This document shows, piece after piece, positions 1 to 59,870 of a stretch of DNA of 64,000 bases (the first letter of the stretch is position 1; every line of letters starts with the position of its first letter). The DNA is from Callaeas wilsoni. Taxonomy: Eukaryota; Chordata; Aves; Passeriformes; Callaeidae. The stretch covers positions 1 through 64,000 of the forward strand of contig VWPU01011714.1 of NCBI GenBank assembly GCA_013398955.1, written 5' to 3'. A program made the translations under genes and the position numbers. The notes under the pieces are model-generated. The model saw only the letters and a program-made list of their open reading frames with translations, was not told the DNA's origin and searched no databases.

Positions 1-250
1 GGCGCTGCCGGGGCCGCGGGGACCCCTCCACCGCCCCCCGCGCTCCGCCGGGGCCGTGGCAGGAGCGGGGAGCGGCCGCGGGGGCGGTGGGGCTCGGTCT
101 CCGCCCGCTGTGCCCGCCGGGGTGCGTGCAGCGCGACAGCGGCTCTGGGGGATCTGTCACCTCCCTCGGCTTTTGAAGCAATTGTGCCCGGCGCTGCCTT
201 TGGGTGTGAACGGAGGTGTACCCGCTCGCAGCGGTGCTGCGACCTGGCGA
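1..250. promoter_or_regulatory. Edge of a CpG island
   Basis: The first 143 bases hold 24 CpG dinucleotides by my count and are extremely GC-rich, fading out by about 250. CpG islands of this kind usually mark promoters. In human the gene downstream of HIPK3 is KIAA1549L, in the same orientation. If that order holds, its 5' end would lie here on the minus strand. I could not recognise coding sequence in either strand, so the gene assignment is inference only. Confidence 0.6.
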
Positions 251-3200
251 GGCTCAAAGTCCCTCTCTGCTCACTGTGGGAACCGCTCATTGCCAGCTGA
301 TATCCCGACCTGGGAGTCGCCGGGCCAGGACATCTCCAAAGATGTCCCTCGTTATCCCAGGCACCAGCCAGCACCTCCTCTTGGCAGAGCAGCCCAAGCC
401 CTGCCACAGCGCCGATCACCACTGGCAGCATTTCTGCAAGTGCAGAAGCAGCTCTGAGAATAAAGGAGCTCGAGTGTACCGCAGGAGGTGACCAAACTGG
501 CAGCTACGTCCTCAGCCACCCACTGAGCAAACACAAGAGAAATCTTCTCTGGTTGCCCCTCTCCTCTGCTCACTCCACCGCTCCCTCCCTGGCCGGGATG
601 GGGCTCAGACATCCAGGCTCAAAGAGAAGCTCCAAAGGACGGAGGTTTCTCCCTGTTTTGCTTTAAGGTGCATCGGGAGATCAACACGAAGCACATAAAA
701 CGTGTTATGGACAGCAGAGGGCTGAGCCCCAGTCATAGTCACACCCAACACTGGGGCACTTCATTTAGCGTTTTCTTCAAGTCCTGTTTTCAGCAGAGGC
801 AACGTGAATTCCTTATTCTGGTATCGTCTCTTTCCTGGAACTGCTGCCATGAATTCTTTTAGTTCCAGATCATGCCTACGGGCAACAGGCAGTGATGGTG
901 GGAGGAGGAGCAGTGCAAAGCTGGGTTTGGGGCACAACACGCTCCAGGACCCTGAGAGCTGATCCTGAAAGGCTGCAGTTTTGCTTACATGCAGGAAAGC
1001 TGCCCCAGCCTCCCAGCAATTCTGCTCTGCTGGAAGTTGTCTCGCTGAGGAATTCTTAGAAGTCAGGTTTGAGGTGGAGCAAGCCTCAGCATGGGCCAGC
1101 CGCAGCTTGACACGCTGGTGCCCAGCCACTGGCAGCATCTCCACAGCCGTGACAACCCATAATTACATACTTCTCTGACTGCTTCAGCACACTTTCAGTG
1201 TCACCAACACAGTTATGCCGTCCCATTTCTGCCGTTTTACTTTCTCTCCAAATCACTAAGTCATTCCGTGCAAAATTAGCTTCCCCTTGATGACTACTAG
1301 CGATTATCCAGAGCAAAGATGGCAGTTTATGATTATTATAGTGAAATGGAGCTTGCTCATCACTCCGCTTTAGTCCAGGGCCAGCACGTTTAGTGCAGGG
1401 CCCTCTGCTGGCACCTTCAGGGAGCCCTGCACAAACCCCATTTCATCATTTTCGTGTTTTTCCAGGTTTTGTCATAACCTGGCTTTGTAATAGAGCCATC
1501 AATAAGCTAATCTTGACAGCCCTTTTTCTCAGTCTATCTTTAACTATCACGGTTTTCTCTTAATTTTCCCTTACACAATGCGTTTGTGTATGTATTATGT
1601 ATAAAATACAAGCAGCAGATTGAGTTGTTATTTCAAAGGATTTTAAAAATGTGTATTTTCCAGAATGATGAATGGATCTTTTATAGCTAGTGAAAAATCA
1701 CTGTGGTTTTAACAAGCAACTGTAGTTAGCTACTTCCTAAACTTAAGTTTTCTAATCCTGTTTGGGTTGGGGTTTATTTTCCAGATCCAAAATTGCCTTG
1801 CTTGCAGTAGACCTACGGCAACATTCGGAGTCTTGCTTCTTTTTATGAGGGAACCATAAGATGAGGATCTCATCCACGGATGAGAAGTGACTGTGGCCAG
1901 GCAGTGACTTCTCTGGGGAGCTGGTGGCAGGCCATGGTCTCTCTTTGCAACAGAACACAGCATTTTTCATTTTGATAAAACACCTCACTCCCCAAACACA
2001 ACCCCAGAATGGAGTCCAGCCTCCAGGCACCTCTGACTGCAGGGTGTAGATGCTCCCAACCTGCCATTTCAGGTCTAAGGAGAAGAATCCATTCTGTAAT
2101 GAGTGTTTCAGTCTCGCAGCATAAAGCTTGATCGTTTTAACAAAGAATACTCAGTGCTGTTCCCCAGGACAAGGGCAGGTAGAATCATCTGAACCTGCTT
2201 AGAGCACAAATCCGCCCCTCCTGAGAGAAAAAATGCAACTTCCTTCCTACAGGTTAAAGGCAGGAAGATATAATTAACATTAATCACTGTCAAACCTTAT
2301 CCATGACTTAATAAGCCTTCCTGCACAGCAGGGCATCGCGCCAGCCTTTTCAGTCACACTGTGGGAAGAGGCAGGAGGGGCTCCAGCCTTCCTCTGGAGT
2401 TCCCAGAGCTCTGCACTGCTCCAGACACCACCCGCTGCACACTCTGGGCTATAAGGAAGTTACAGCTCCCCAGTGGGGAGCAGCACCATTCCCAACCCTC
2501 CCAAAACTTTGCCTGGTGCTGCCTCGGTCCACTGCAGGAGCTGGAGGCACAGCGTGCACGAGCTGCAGCGATGAATGTGACTCCACCACGATCACCAGTT
2601 CTGCTCTGTGAGTTGTACCAAACAGTAGCTTCTCTGTTGCCTCCCAGAGACTGATCATCTCTCCAGCTGAAAAGCCAGGCTAATTCATTGAGAAAACACA
2701 GCGTCACCCTGAACCCCTTTGTCCTGCTGCAGATCTGTGCCATGTGACAGCCCCATTGACTCTGGAAGCTTTTCCTTGAATGAACGTGCCATCTTAACTA
2801 CAGTGCAAACCTGTCCTTTGCATTTAGTGACAGGGGAAATACCAAATTTTAAACCAGTGGTTGTCATCCTAAAGACACTTAAAGAGGAAGATGACTTACA
2901 CATAATTGCCTGTCCTAGTCCACTCCTTCCACAGGATGGGAAAGAGCAGAGGGGACAGTTGGACATCATTACTAACAGAAAGCAAGGACAGAAAGGACTT
3001 CACAGACAGCGTATTCCCTTTGAAAGGCTCGGGCTGCCCTGTTTGTTAGATGTTGCCAGAAGTGAGAGTGTGAAATACACCGAGCCAGTGGCCCTATCTG
3101 CTATGGGAAAAGTGGGATCGAGATACCAACATGCATTTAAAAGTCAACAATATCCGAGGCTAACTGTAAAGCAGGGAAAGGAAGAGGCTTTCAAAGCAAC

Positions 3201-3989
3201 AGGTGTCTGCAGAATTTGGACAGAGGTGTTTACACATCACCTGAGGCACAGAGCTGCAGGAAAAGCTCTGCAGACACTGTGACCAATTGCACTGAAGAGC
3301 GAGCGCTGTGACAGATCAGTATCAGCAGCACCTTGTATTTAGCAAATTAAAGCTTTCTGTCAATTCTGAAATATTTTGGTATCAAATACACACTGCACTG
3401 TCATTTCAGTCTTTTGCATTTCATTTCTGACTGCCTCTTAAATGCAATGGTAAGCACAGAAACCATCCCTGCCACGTGTGTGCACCCAAGCACCCCTTCA
3501 CGCAGCTTCCAAACCGCCAGGTTTCAGCAAGCGCTGCTACCCCACGGCAGAGTGAGCACGTCTGGCTGACAACAGCACTGCCAAATGCGCCTTCCATGGA
3601 CTTCTGGTCCATACCAGGTGGCCATCTGGAACCACTGACCGTGTGGGGCCATCTGTGGCAGCAGGAGGACCTTCCTGCTGGCCGGGCAGCAGTTGCCACC
3701 GGCTTGGCACAAACCTCAGCAGCAGCGAGGTGGCTGCTGGTGTCTGGGCCAGATAACCTTCCTCTAAGGTTGTAAAAGTGGGACATCCAGAACAAAGAGC
3801 CTTCAAGGTGTGGCTGCACCAGAGACAGCCCCCCAAGACCCTCTGAAGCAAGCCTTGAAAGCTAGTAAAATTTAAAATTTCAGAAAGAAGCTCAGTCGAA
3901 TGATTACATCAGAATTTTAGAGCCCTCTCAGTCAATTTTCATCATCTTTGCCTTCATGTAACACAGCAAAAAAATAAAAGCCACCAAAA
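251..3989. other. Intergenic region between CpG island and HIPK3 3' end
   Basis: No exon of a known gene was recognised in this 3.7-kb stretch. It has scattered short open frames on both strands. The one standing out is a 187-codon plus-strand frame at 2719-3282, listed separately. A TATAAAA-like string near 1600 has no other promoter support. Confidence 0.5.
2719..3282 (+). other. Unexplained 187-codon ORF
   Basis: This is the longest open frame outside HIPK3 exon 2. The product begins MSCCRSVPCDSPIDSGSFSL and has no domain, signal peptide or repeat that I recognise. An ATTAAA poly(A)-type hexamer follows at 3346-3351. A frame this long is expected roughly once by chance in 64 kb over six frames, so it is not counted as a gene. 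It could be part of a plus-strand non-coding transcript running from the CpG island. Confidence 0.2.
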
Positions 3990-4010
3990 GTCATCTGCTG
4001 CAATATATAT

Positions 4011-4016
4011 TTTAAT
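4011..4016 (-). terminator. HIPK3: Distal poly(A) signal of HIPK3 (ATTAAA)
   Basis: On the minus strand this is ATTAAA. It is followed by about 20 nt of unbiased sequence and then a T/G-rich stretch (about 3965-3990) that suits the downstream element. This arrangement places cleavage near 3985-3998. Confidence 0.65.
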
Positions 4017-4592
4017 TCAAAGTGAATCTTGACAGTAATACACCATAAATTCTTATTTTGACACTCACCAAAATAGTCACCTGGAAAACCCGCTTTTTGT
4101 GACAAAGTACAGAAGGCTTGGTCACATTTAAATCACTGAGAACTAGAAAGAAATACTATCGCAAACTGTAAGAGACATTACATCCATAAAAAATTTTCCC
4201 AGTCCTCATATTGTAATATTGCACAGTGCAATTGCTACATGGCGAACTAGTGTAGCAGAGAAATCCAAAGCAAAAAAAAGCCACAAGTCTACAAATTGTT
4301 AAACAGTAACAGTTCAACCTTATTAATCAAGTCTCTATCACTGGGTGTTTCTAGAACAAGTCTTCCTACAGCTTGCAGTGTGATTTAACTTTTACTTAAC
4401 ACAAACCACGTTAATTAGCAGTAAAAACAGAAAATTTAAAAATTAAAACCAAAAAAAATAAAGAAGAGTTAATACAGTAGCATATTTGACCAATAAAACA
4501 CCCTGAAGTTAAAAACCGAACACAAGAAATTCATATAAAACCTTGCAAATTAAAGTAATATGCAGATATGCAATTCCGTAGTCATGCAGTGT

Positions 4593-4598
4593 TTTATT
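4593..4598 (-). terminator. HIPK3: Candidate internal poly(A) signal (AATAAA)
   Basis: A second canonical AATAAA lies on the minus strand about 3.0 kb after the stop codon. It may be an alternative 3' end before the distal site. Only the hexamer supports it. Confidence 0.3.
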
Positions 4599-5043
4599 TA
4601 AAAAAGGCATTAAAACGGTATTGAGTAAAAATGCTTCTCAGAGGATGACTTTTTTCACAGAAAAGGCCCTCGCCCTGAAAGCTTTTTTTTCTTCAGATGG
4701 GCCCCAGACACTTGCAGTGACAAGGGTCCGTTCCCTCAGAGTATATTGCGGGAGGAGGAGGGAAAGTCACCTGGTGTGTTGAATTTAAGCTGTGGCAGGA
4801 TCCCAAATATTTCGTTCTTTGAAATGCAGACATTTCTAAGATTACCATACGTAGAAAGAGCAGCAGATCTAATTTGGGGCGCCATTTACAGCAACCTTTT
4901 CCTGCATACGGCAGGATACTGTGGTGATATGCAGAGAACCGTGTCAATTTAACAAGCACGCCAGCTCCAAACCTTAAGCACAGTAAAAAGAAAGTACAGA
5001 AAATACGTCGGACCCATGATGATCCCCGTGGCCCCAAGGAAAG

Positions 5044-5094
5044 GAAAAAAAAAAAAAAAAGCAGTTTTTTGGGGTTTTTTGGGGTTTTTTTTGG
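5044..5094 (-). repeat. Adjacent A-tract and G4T6 tract in 3' UTR
   Basis: On the plus strand there is a run of about 16 A, then GCAG, then two units of TTTTTTGGGG and a T8 run. In the mRNA this becomes repeated A6-CCCC followed closely by a run of about 16 U. The A-runs and the U-run could pair to form a local hairpin. Similar C/A-rich tracts recur across the window. Confidence 0.6.
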
Positions 5095-5352
5095 TTACCA
5101 CGATACAAAATCGATGTGCTCCGTTTGCATTGGTGGTTCTTGGCGCGTCCATTGCCTGCAATGGAGTGAGCACCAAAAAAAGGGCGCCTCCCAAAACAAG
5201 GGGGTGAACAGAAAACTGTCTGCTGGACCATGCAGCACGAGTTTGAAGTGGCAAAAGTGGACATCCAATTTGACTCCCTATGTTTAGGCTTTACCTAACT
5301 GTTGATAAGATTTCAAATTCACCAGGATACTCCTAGTTGCTAATGTATACTT

Positions 5353-5360
5353 TATATACA
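5353..5360 (-). promoter_or_regulatory. HIPK3: Pumilio-type element in 3' UTR
   Basis: The minus strand reads TGTATATA, an exact match to the Pumilio recognition octamer (UGUANAUA). Binding would be expected to repress or destabilise the mRNA. The match could be due to chance in AT-rich UTR sequence. Confidence 0.35.
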
Positions 5361-5542
5361 TACACACACTTGTACAAAATGCATAGAGTTGATTACTAAA
5401 AACATCGAAACTTTTTGGGAAAAGTTAGGTTTCTTAATTTTCAGTGTGATTAAAAATGTACTGCTGGTATTTTCTTTTTTTTTATGATCTAATACTGTTG
5501 TATTTTAGTTATTACTTAAAAAATAAATCAAATGTAGGCACA

Positions 5543-5548
5543 TTTATT
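5543..5548 (-). terminator. HIPK3: Candidate proximal poly(A) signal (AATAAA)
   Basis: A canonical AATAAA lies on the minus strand about 2.05 kb into the 3' UTR. If used, it would give a transcript lacking the C4/A6 tract and the Pumilio site. Canonical hexamers are common in AT-rich UTRs, so use is uncertain. Confidence 0.35.
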
Positions 5549-7594
5549 TCATTCAGACATTCATTAAATAAAACACTGCTTGTGTTAGTGGAGTAAAGAA
5601 AAAGATTACCAGTTATTAGCTTATTGACAGAGTTAAACTCAAATGCTTTGCACTCTTATTCCAGTCAACATTGCAAGGATTGTATTCCAGATTTTGTTTT
5701 AAAAAAAGTTAAGTCAAGCCTGCAAGATGCAGCTTCTTAAGTGTCTACACAATGCCAATATGAAAACATAAAAAAATTAAGTTACATTAATACATCCACT
5801 TATATGCAGTGATGAGCTCAAAGTTAATGGAGATAAAATACTGATGCAAATAACACACCCCAAAAAAACATATGCAATCATCTTCCATCATTTACAGTAT
5901 AGTAGTTACGACACTTCAAACATGAAAACGAAATAAAAATTTAAAAAAAAAACCTAAACAAACAAACAAAAAAACCCCAAACCCCAAACCCAGCTTCTAT
6001 TTCATGTAATTAGACTTGTACAGAAATTAGAAGGCTAAGAAAGAACTAGTTAATCACCTAATTTCACAGCTATCTGAAGTGGCAATCATTATATAGCAGC
6101 TTATCTATGATACATTCAAGATAAATGATACAATTTATTACTTGCCCATAAGCTAAAACACAGCCTCAGCTTAATACCTTCCATAAATCCCATCTCTACA
6201 CTACAGCATACTTGAGGTCTATGAAAAAGTAGCTACCTTTTATAGGAAATGGATGATTAAGTCTTTGGTGCTGCAAAAGCAACTTCATTTGAACGAAACA
6301 AAAAAACAAAAAAGACCCACTTCCAAAGGGAAAAAAAAAAAACCAACAACAAAAAAAATGCAAAAAGCATGTAATTTACGTCCCTGACGGAATGTATTAA
6401 ATAAGCAAACACCCACAACAGGCTAAAACAAATACTATTCATGTAAAAAGACTAAAATCTCTCCCATGCATAAATGAAAGATTGCACACAAAGAACTCAC
6501 ATCTTTTTCAAGCTTCAATAGTAAATATTCTGCTACTAGTTATTAAATACTGCATGGTTTGCTCAAGCTAAGATGAAACCACATCATGGATCAATGAGCA
6601 CTTGGCTTCTCCTTTCATTAGCTAGTCAGTCATGCCTACCTCACCTCTAAACATTTTATTATATCCAATTAGACAAACACTTTTAAAATAAACTACTTAG
6701 GTTGTATTGCAGTTCCATTTACCAGTATGAAATACTGTCTTGTGTGTCACTACTCAATAGCTACTGAATCAACTTTCCTTAAGCACTACTAAAGTCCTGT
6801 CTTGAAGCTAGATCATTCTGGGGGGAAAAAAAGACAGCAAAATTCGGCTACAGCAAAACATGCTGCCTTCTCAATAAGGAAAATACACCCAATACTAAAA
6901 TAATACCACACAAAACCCAAAATGAGCATTACGCTATCAAAAAATCAGCAGATCTGAATTTTTAAGTGCTGCAGTCCTCAACATTTATATATAAGTAATA
7001 ACATTAACAACCTCAAATATTTAAGGCACTATGTGTGGGAACAGTTTACAATGCAGCTGGGATTATTAGGACAACAACATTTAAGAGCAATGTTTAGGCC
7101 TTTTCTTTGCCCATGCAAAAGACACATGCAATGTGAAGAACAACAGCTCAACTTTTAGGTAAGTGACTCAACATTTAAACACCAAGATACGCAATACAAA
7201 CAAGTTACTTCTACACCGTACTGCTGACACATGTGCATCTGTTGCTCTAGTTCTGTACACTGAATGGCTTCCCAAATGTAGACGTGTCTTGCACTAGTTA
7301 GAAGGCAATTTTATAAAAAATAGCAGGAGCAAAACCAGATTTCTGCTCCCATAAGTCACCTGTCTAAAGTTACTATATAAGAAGATAACATGACCAAAGA
7401 CAAGTTATACCAAATGTGCAAAACACATTAAAAGTGAGTTTTTTTTAAAGCTCAGAGTTGTTTAAATTGCACCCAAGTCTACATGATTCAAAAAAATAAT
7501 TTTCCTGTTGTGCCATGGCTAATATTTAATAAATACCATGTTTCTTCTTAAACCAAACTCCTGTATCATCAAGCTTCCTCAATACGCCGAGTTC

Positions 7595-56532
<48,938 letters not shown>

Positions 56533-57255
56533 CTACTTCTAAAAGAAAAATCAGGACACAATTATGTTCTCCAAACGAGCTGGTCTAAAGTTGTTTTATA
56601 TTTAGCTTCTTGTGACCAGAACAAGGCCCCCACGCACAAGGCCAGTGCGCACAGGAGGACTTTGGCAGCAGCAGGTTACTGCAGTTAAGTGCTTTAGCTG
56701 GATGCACAGGACTGAGACAGTCTGCAGCAGAGCACTACATGTTATTTTTCAAGCGAGGGACCTACCCAGCTTTCATTTAAAACCTCCCACCATTTCTACA
56801 CAAAGACGTAGCAGAGTGTTCAGTAACACAACTGAAAAACCAATTCAAAATGTTTAGCAACGATGACATGAAATAACTCAGAAGTTCTTAAATGTGCGTC
56901 AGTGCTACCTGTTATGCGAGGTATCCAACCTACTCATTGTAAGCACCATCAGGCTTCTGAGAACAGACAAATGTCACAACTGCCAAAGATCAAAGAATTT
57001 CCCTGGGATGAAAATGAAAGTGATCAAGCCATGTGATGGGGCCCAAAATAACTTAGGGGGCACGGGTATGTACACATAAACAACGACAAAGTTCCAGTAA
57101 ATGACGATGTACAGTAACCCAATCCATTCACGAAAGGCAGGTGCTTTCCCTGAGTTCTTCTCTAAACCCACTGCAGAAGTTTGTGTATCAGTGACAGAGT
57201 CACGGGGGTAAAGGCACTGAGTTTACCTTCCAGGTGTCCTCTAAGCACTGACCCA

Positions 57256-57401
57256 GTGTCCCCTTCCAGACCTGTCAAACACCAGCCTTAAACTTGTCTG
57301 TTCAAGTGTCCCGTTCCAGACCTGTCAAACACCAGCCTTAAACTTGTCTGTTCAAGTGTCCCGTTCCAGACCTGTCAAACACCAGCCTTAAACTTGTCTG
57401 T
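57256..57401. repeat. 50-bp minisatellite, 2.9 copies
   Basis: Three consecutive copies with an exact 50-bp period start at 57256, 57306 and 57356. The last is 46 bp. Copies 2 and 3 are identical over the shared length and copy 1 differs by one base. The core includes GTTCCAGACCTGTCAAACAC and CAGCCTTAAACTTGTCTG. Near-identity suggests a recent expansion in intron 1, or an assembly effect. Confidence 0.95.
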
Positions 57402-59734
57402 CATGTACTCATGCTAAATATTAAGAACAAGGCTCTGGATGGACCCCGGTGTAACTCCAAGGTTTCAGGGAAGTTATGACTTACACCAGTCTGATCAGCT
57501 CCCATAGATAAATTCAATACCAATAATACCTTAATTAAGTCACTTAATCATACCAAGCACATGAAAATTCTGGTAATAGGTATTTAAATTGCAGATGAGT
57601 CACACAAAACTTGAGCTAGACATTGCAGTGACTCTGATCAAATGAAAACTAACCAAAAAGTACAGCATAATTATTCTGAAGCTATGATTTGATTTATGCA
57701 AATGAACATTAAGATATCTTGAGAGCAATTAAAATAATCATACCAACACCTCAGTTTAGAATGCTCTAAGGGGTTTTGTCCCAGCTGTAGAAGAAAACTT
57801 CAAAGCCTTCTCCTTCCCAAAGCTGTTTTCCCAGAGCCAGACGATGTAGAAAGCTGGAGACAGCCAGGAAACAGCCAGCAGCTGGGCTCTCCTGCCACCA
57901 GACATGATGGGACTGCCATTGGGCTCCTGCTCCACACCAAGGATTTTACAGTAACTATTAACCCCAAAACACAGGCAAAAATTCCCCAAGCTCTCGACTT
58001 CTCTCCTAAATAACATACCCCATTACAAGGTGCATAAGCATTATTATTTACTATGAGATCTTACTGCATTTTCTATCATAATTATATTTAAATAAATCAC
58101 TTACCCTGATCATATTCTTTAGATATCGAAAAATCAGCCCTCACTGACTGCCCCAGAGAACACATACATCCAAGCCTCTCTGGAGCTTCCAGTGGCTCCT
58201 ACACACTTCAGGCCAAGCCAAACCTTCTATCAGCACCTTACCATTCCTCCAGTTCTGGGATGACTTTAAGAGCACATCTGCCAAAGACACTAAAATATCA
58301 AAATAATGCTTGGAGGTTTTCTTCTTAAAACCTTTTCAAGGTTCCCACTAAAAAATACTCTGCTTGCTTCTTCATCACAATCCCCTTACTTTTTGACACA
58401 CACGTGCATCAAGTAAGTAACGTATTCCAACTCAAAAAACATTTACACTTCAAAAGCAAAGAAACTTCTCAAGGACACACTAGTGTGTTATCTCAGTTTG
58501 CTGACGGGGGGTTCAGACGCCCAGCATCACCTTTGTGACTCACAGACAAATCTCAATGCTGGGCAGGCCCAAAGGCACAGCCACACCACGAAGCCCCTGG
58601 GCAGAAACAGGTCCCAAGCAGGAGGGAGTGGGGACACCTGGCCAAGCTGCAGCAGCCCCAGCAGGTCCATTTGCCCTGGATCTGCCCTGACCTACCGGCA
58701 AAAATCCTGCTCCATTTAACTTCTGGAGAAGGTATTTGCCTGTGTAAGCATGTCACCAAAGTTGAGGGCACTAGATGATGGCAATAACTACTTTGAAAAA
58801 GCTACACTGAAATTAAGGGTGTTTTCCAAAGACAGGACAACAGCCCATTATGAGGGAGAACCAGAAGTCCACTCAAATCCTCATCTCAGCCTGTGGGGAC
58901 CACTGGCATTCAAAAACGTGTGAATTTTCCATAGGTCTGGAGGAACACAGTCCCAGCTTTCTCTTCAACATTAATTTCAGTTGCATAAGAAAAACTAGGC
59001 TATCATTTTTTGGGGTTAGCGTGTTTCTTACAGGCCTAACTCCACGATCCTGAACTCCGACCACAGCAACAGCCCTGTTTGCAGATAAGAAGTGTTTACT
59101 GAGTTATTACGAGAACATTTTTAGCAACTCAAAAAAAAACCTAAAAAAAAGAAAACTGAGCACTAAATAGAAGAGATAACATACTGTGGAAGAACAACCT
59201 TTGATACAATCACGACAGACTGAACTACTAAAATAAAATTTTACTCCAGACAAATATAAATGGACTTCTACAATCACATAATTTCTTACCTTCCCCTAAA
59301 CACTCCTTCATTACTCCCATCATTTTGCTTGTCTTTTTCTAAACATACACTCCTAGATACCAATCTCACTTGGAGAAGCCATAGTGTCTTCACATAACCA
59401 GTGAATAAGGTGCTCCTGTGAAACAGGCACATAAAACCCTGCAGCATCCTACACCTGAGACTGCTGACAGACCTCTGCCACACACTCACAGGAGGCGTTT
59501 CAGACAGAAGCACACTCCACCCAACATGTATGCAATGAAACCCATCAGAACAGCACGTAACTACCCAACACAACCAGCTGCTAGAGGCCTCTGCTTTGAG
59601 AAGCTAAATTTATAAACAGAACTGATTTTCCCCCACCCAGATGAAAACAAACCCCCACAGACAGCAGAGCTGCACAACAAACCTTGAAGAAAAAGGGAAA
59701 ATACCACAACAGCCTCTACTATAACAGCACTGCT

Positions 59735-59870
59735 GGGTTGTAAGGGGTTTTTTGCTGGTTTGGCGTTGTGGGTTTTTTTGTGGTTGCGGAGGGTTTGGTT
59801 TTTTGGTTCTGTTTTTCTTACTGGGTTGATTTGTTTGTGGGGTTCGGAAGGTTTTTTTAAAACTACTTTG
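59735..59870. repeat. T/G-rich tract in intron 1
   Basis: The plus strand shows GGGGTTTTTTGCTGG, GGGTTTTTTTGTGG and GGTTTGGTTTTTTGGTTCTG. In the pre-mRNA it is A/C-rich, about 3.3 kb upstream of exon 2. A part of it is near-complementary to the intron 2 tract at 52668-52715. Confidence 0.8.

Larger units (their letters stand above)
3990..7594 (-). other. HIPK3: HIPK3 3' UTR
   Basis: The 3' untranslated part of exon 16 is about 3.6 kb, from the stop to the distal poly(A) signal at 4011-4016. The length agrees with the human UTR as I recall it. It is AT-rich, with several A-tracts and T-tracts, a Pumilio-type octamer at 5353-5360, an unusual C4/A6 tract near 5063-5094, and possible internal poly(A) signals at 5543-5548 and 4593-4598. 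The exact 3' end is inferred from the signal and the U/G-rich sequence just downstream, so the boundary could be off by about 10 bases. Confidence 0.75.

Noticed and set aside
1590..1610. TATAAAA string suggesting a promoter
   Set aside because: It is an isolated match in AT-rich DNA with no CpG, initiator or nearby exon.
5940..5990. C4A3-like run (ACCCCAAACCCC) suggesting telomeric sequence
   Set aside because: It is not TTAGGG/CCCTAA, is only a few units long and is one of many A/C-rich tracts in the window.
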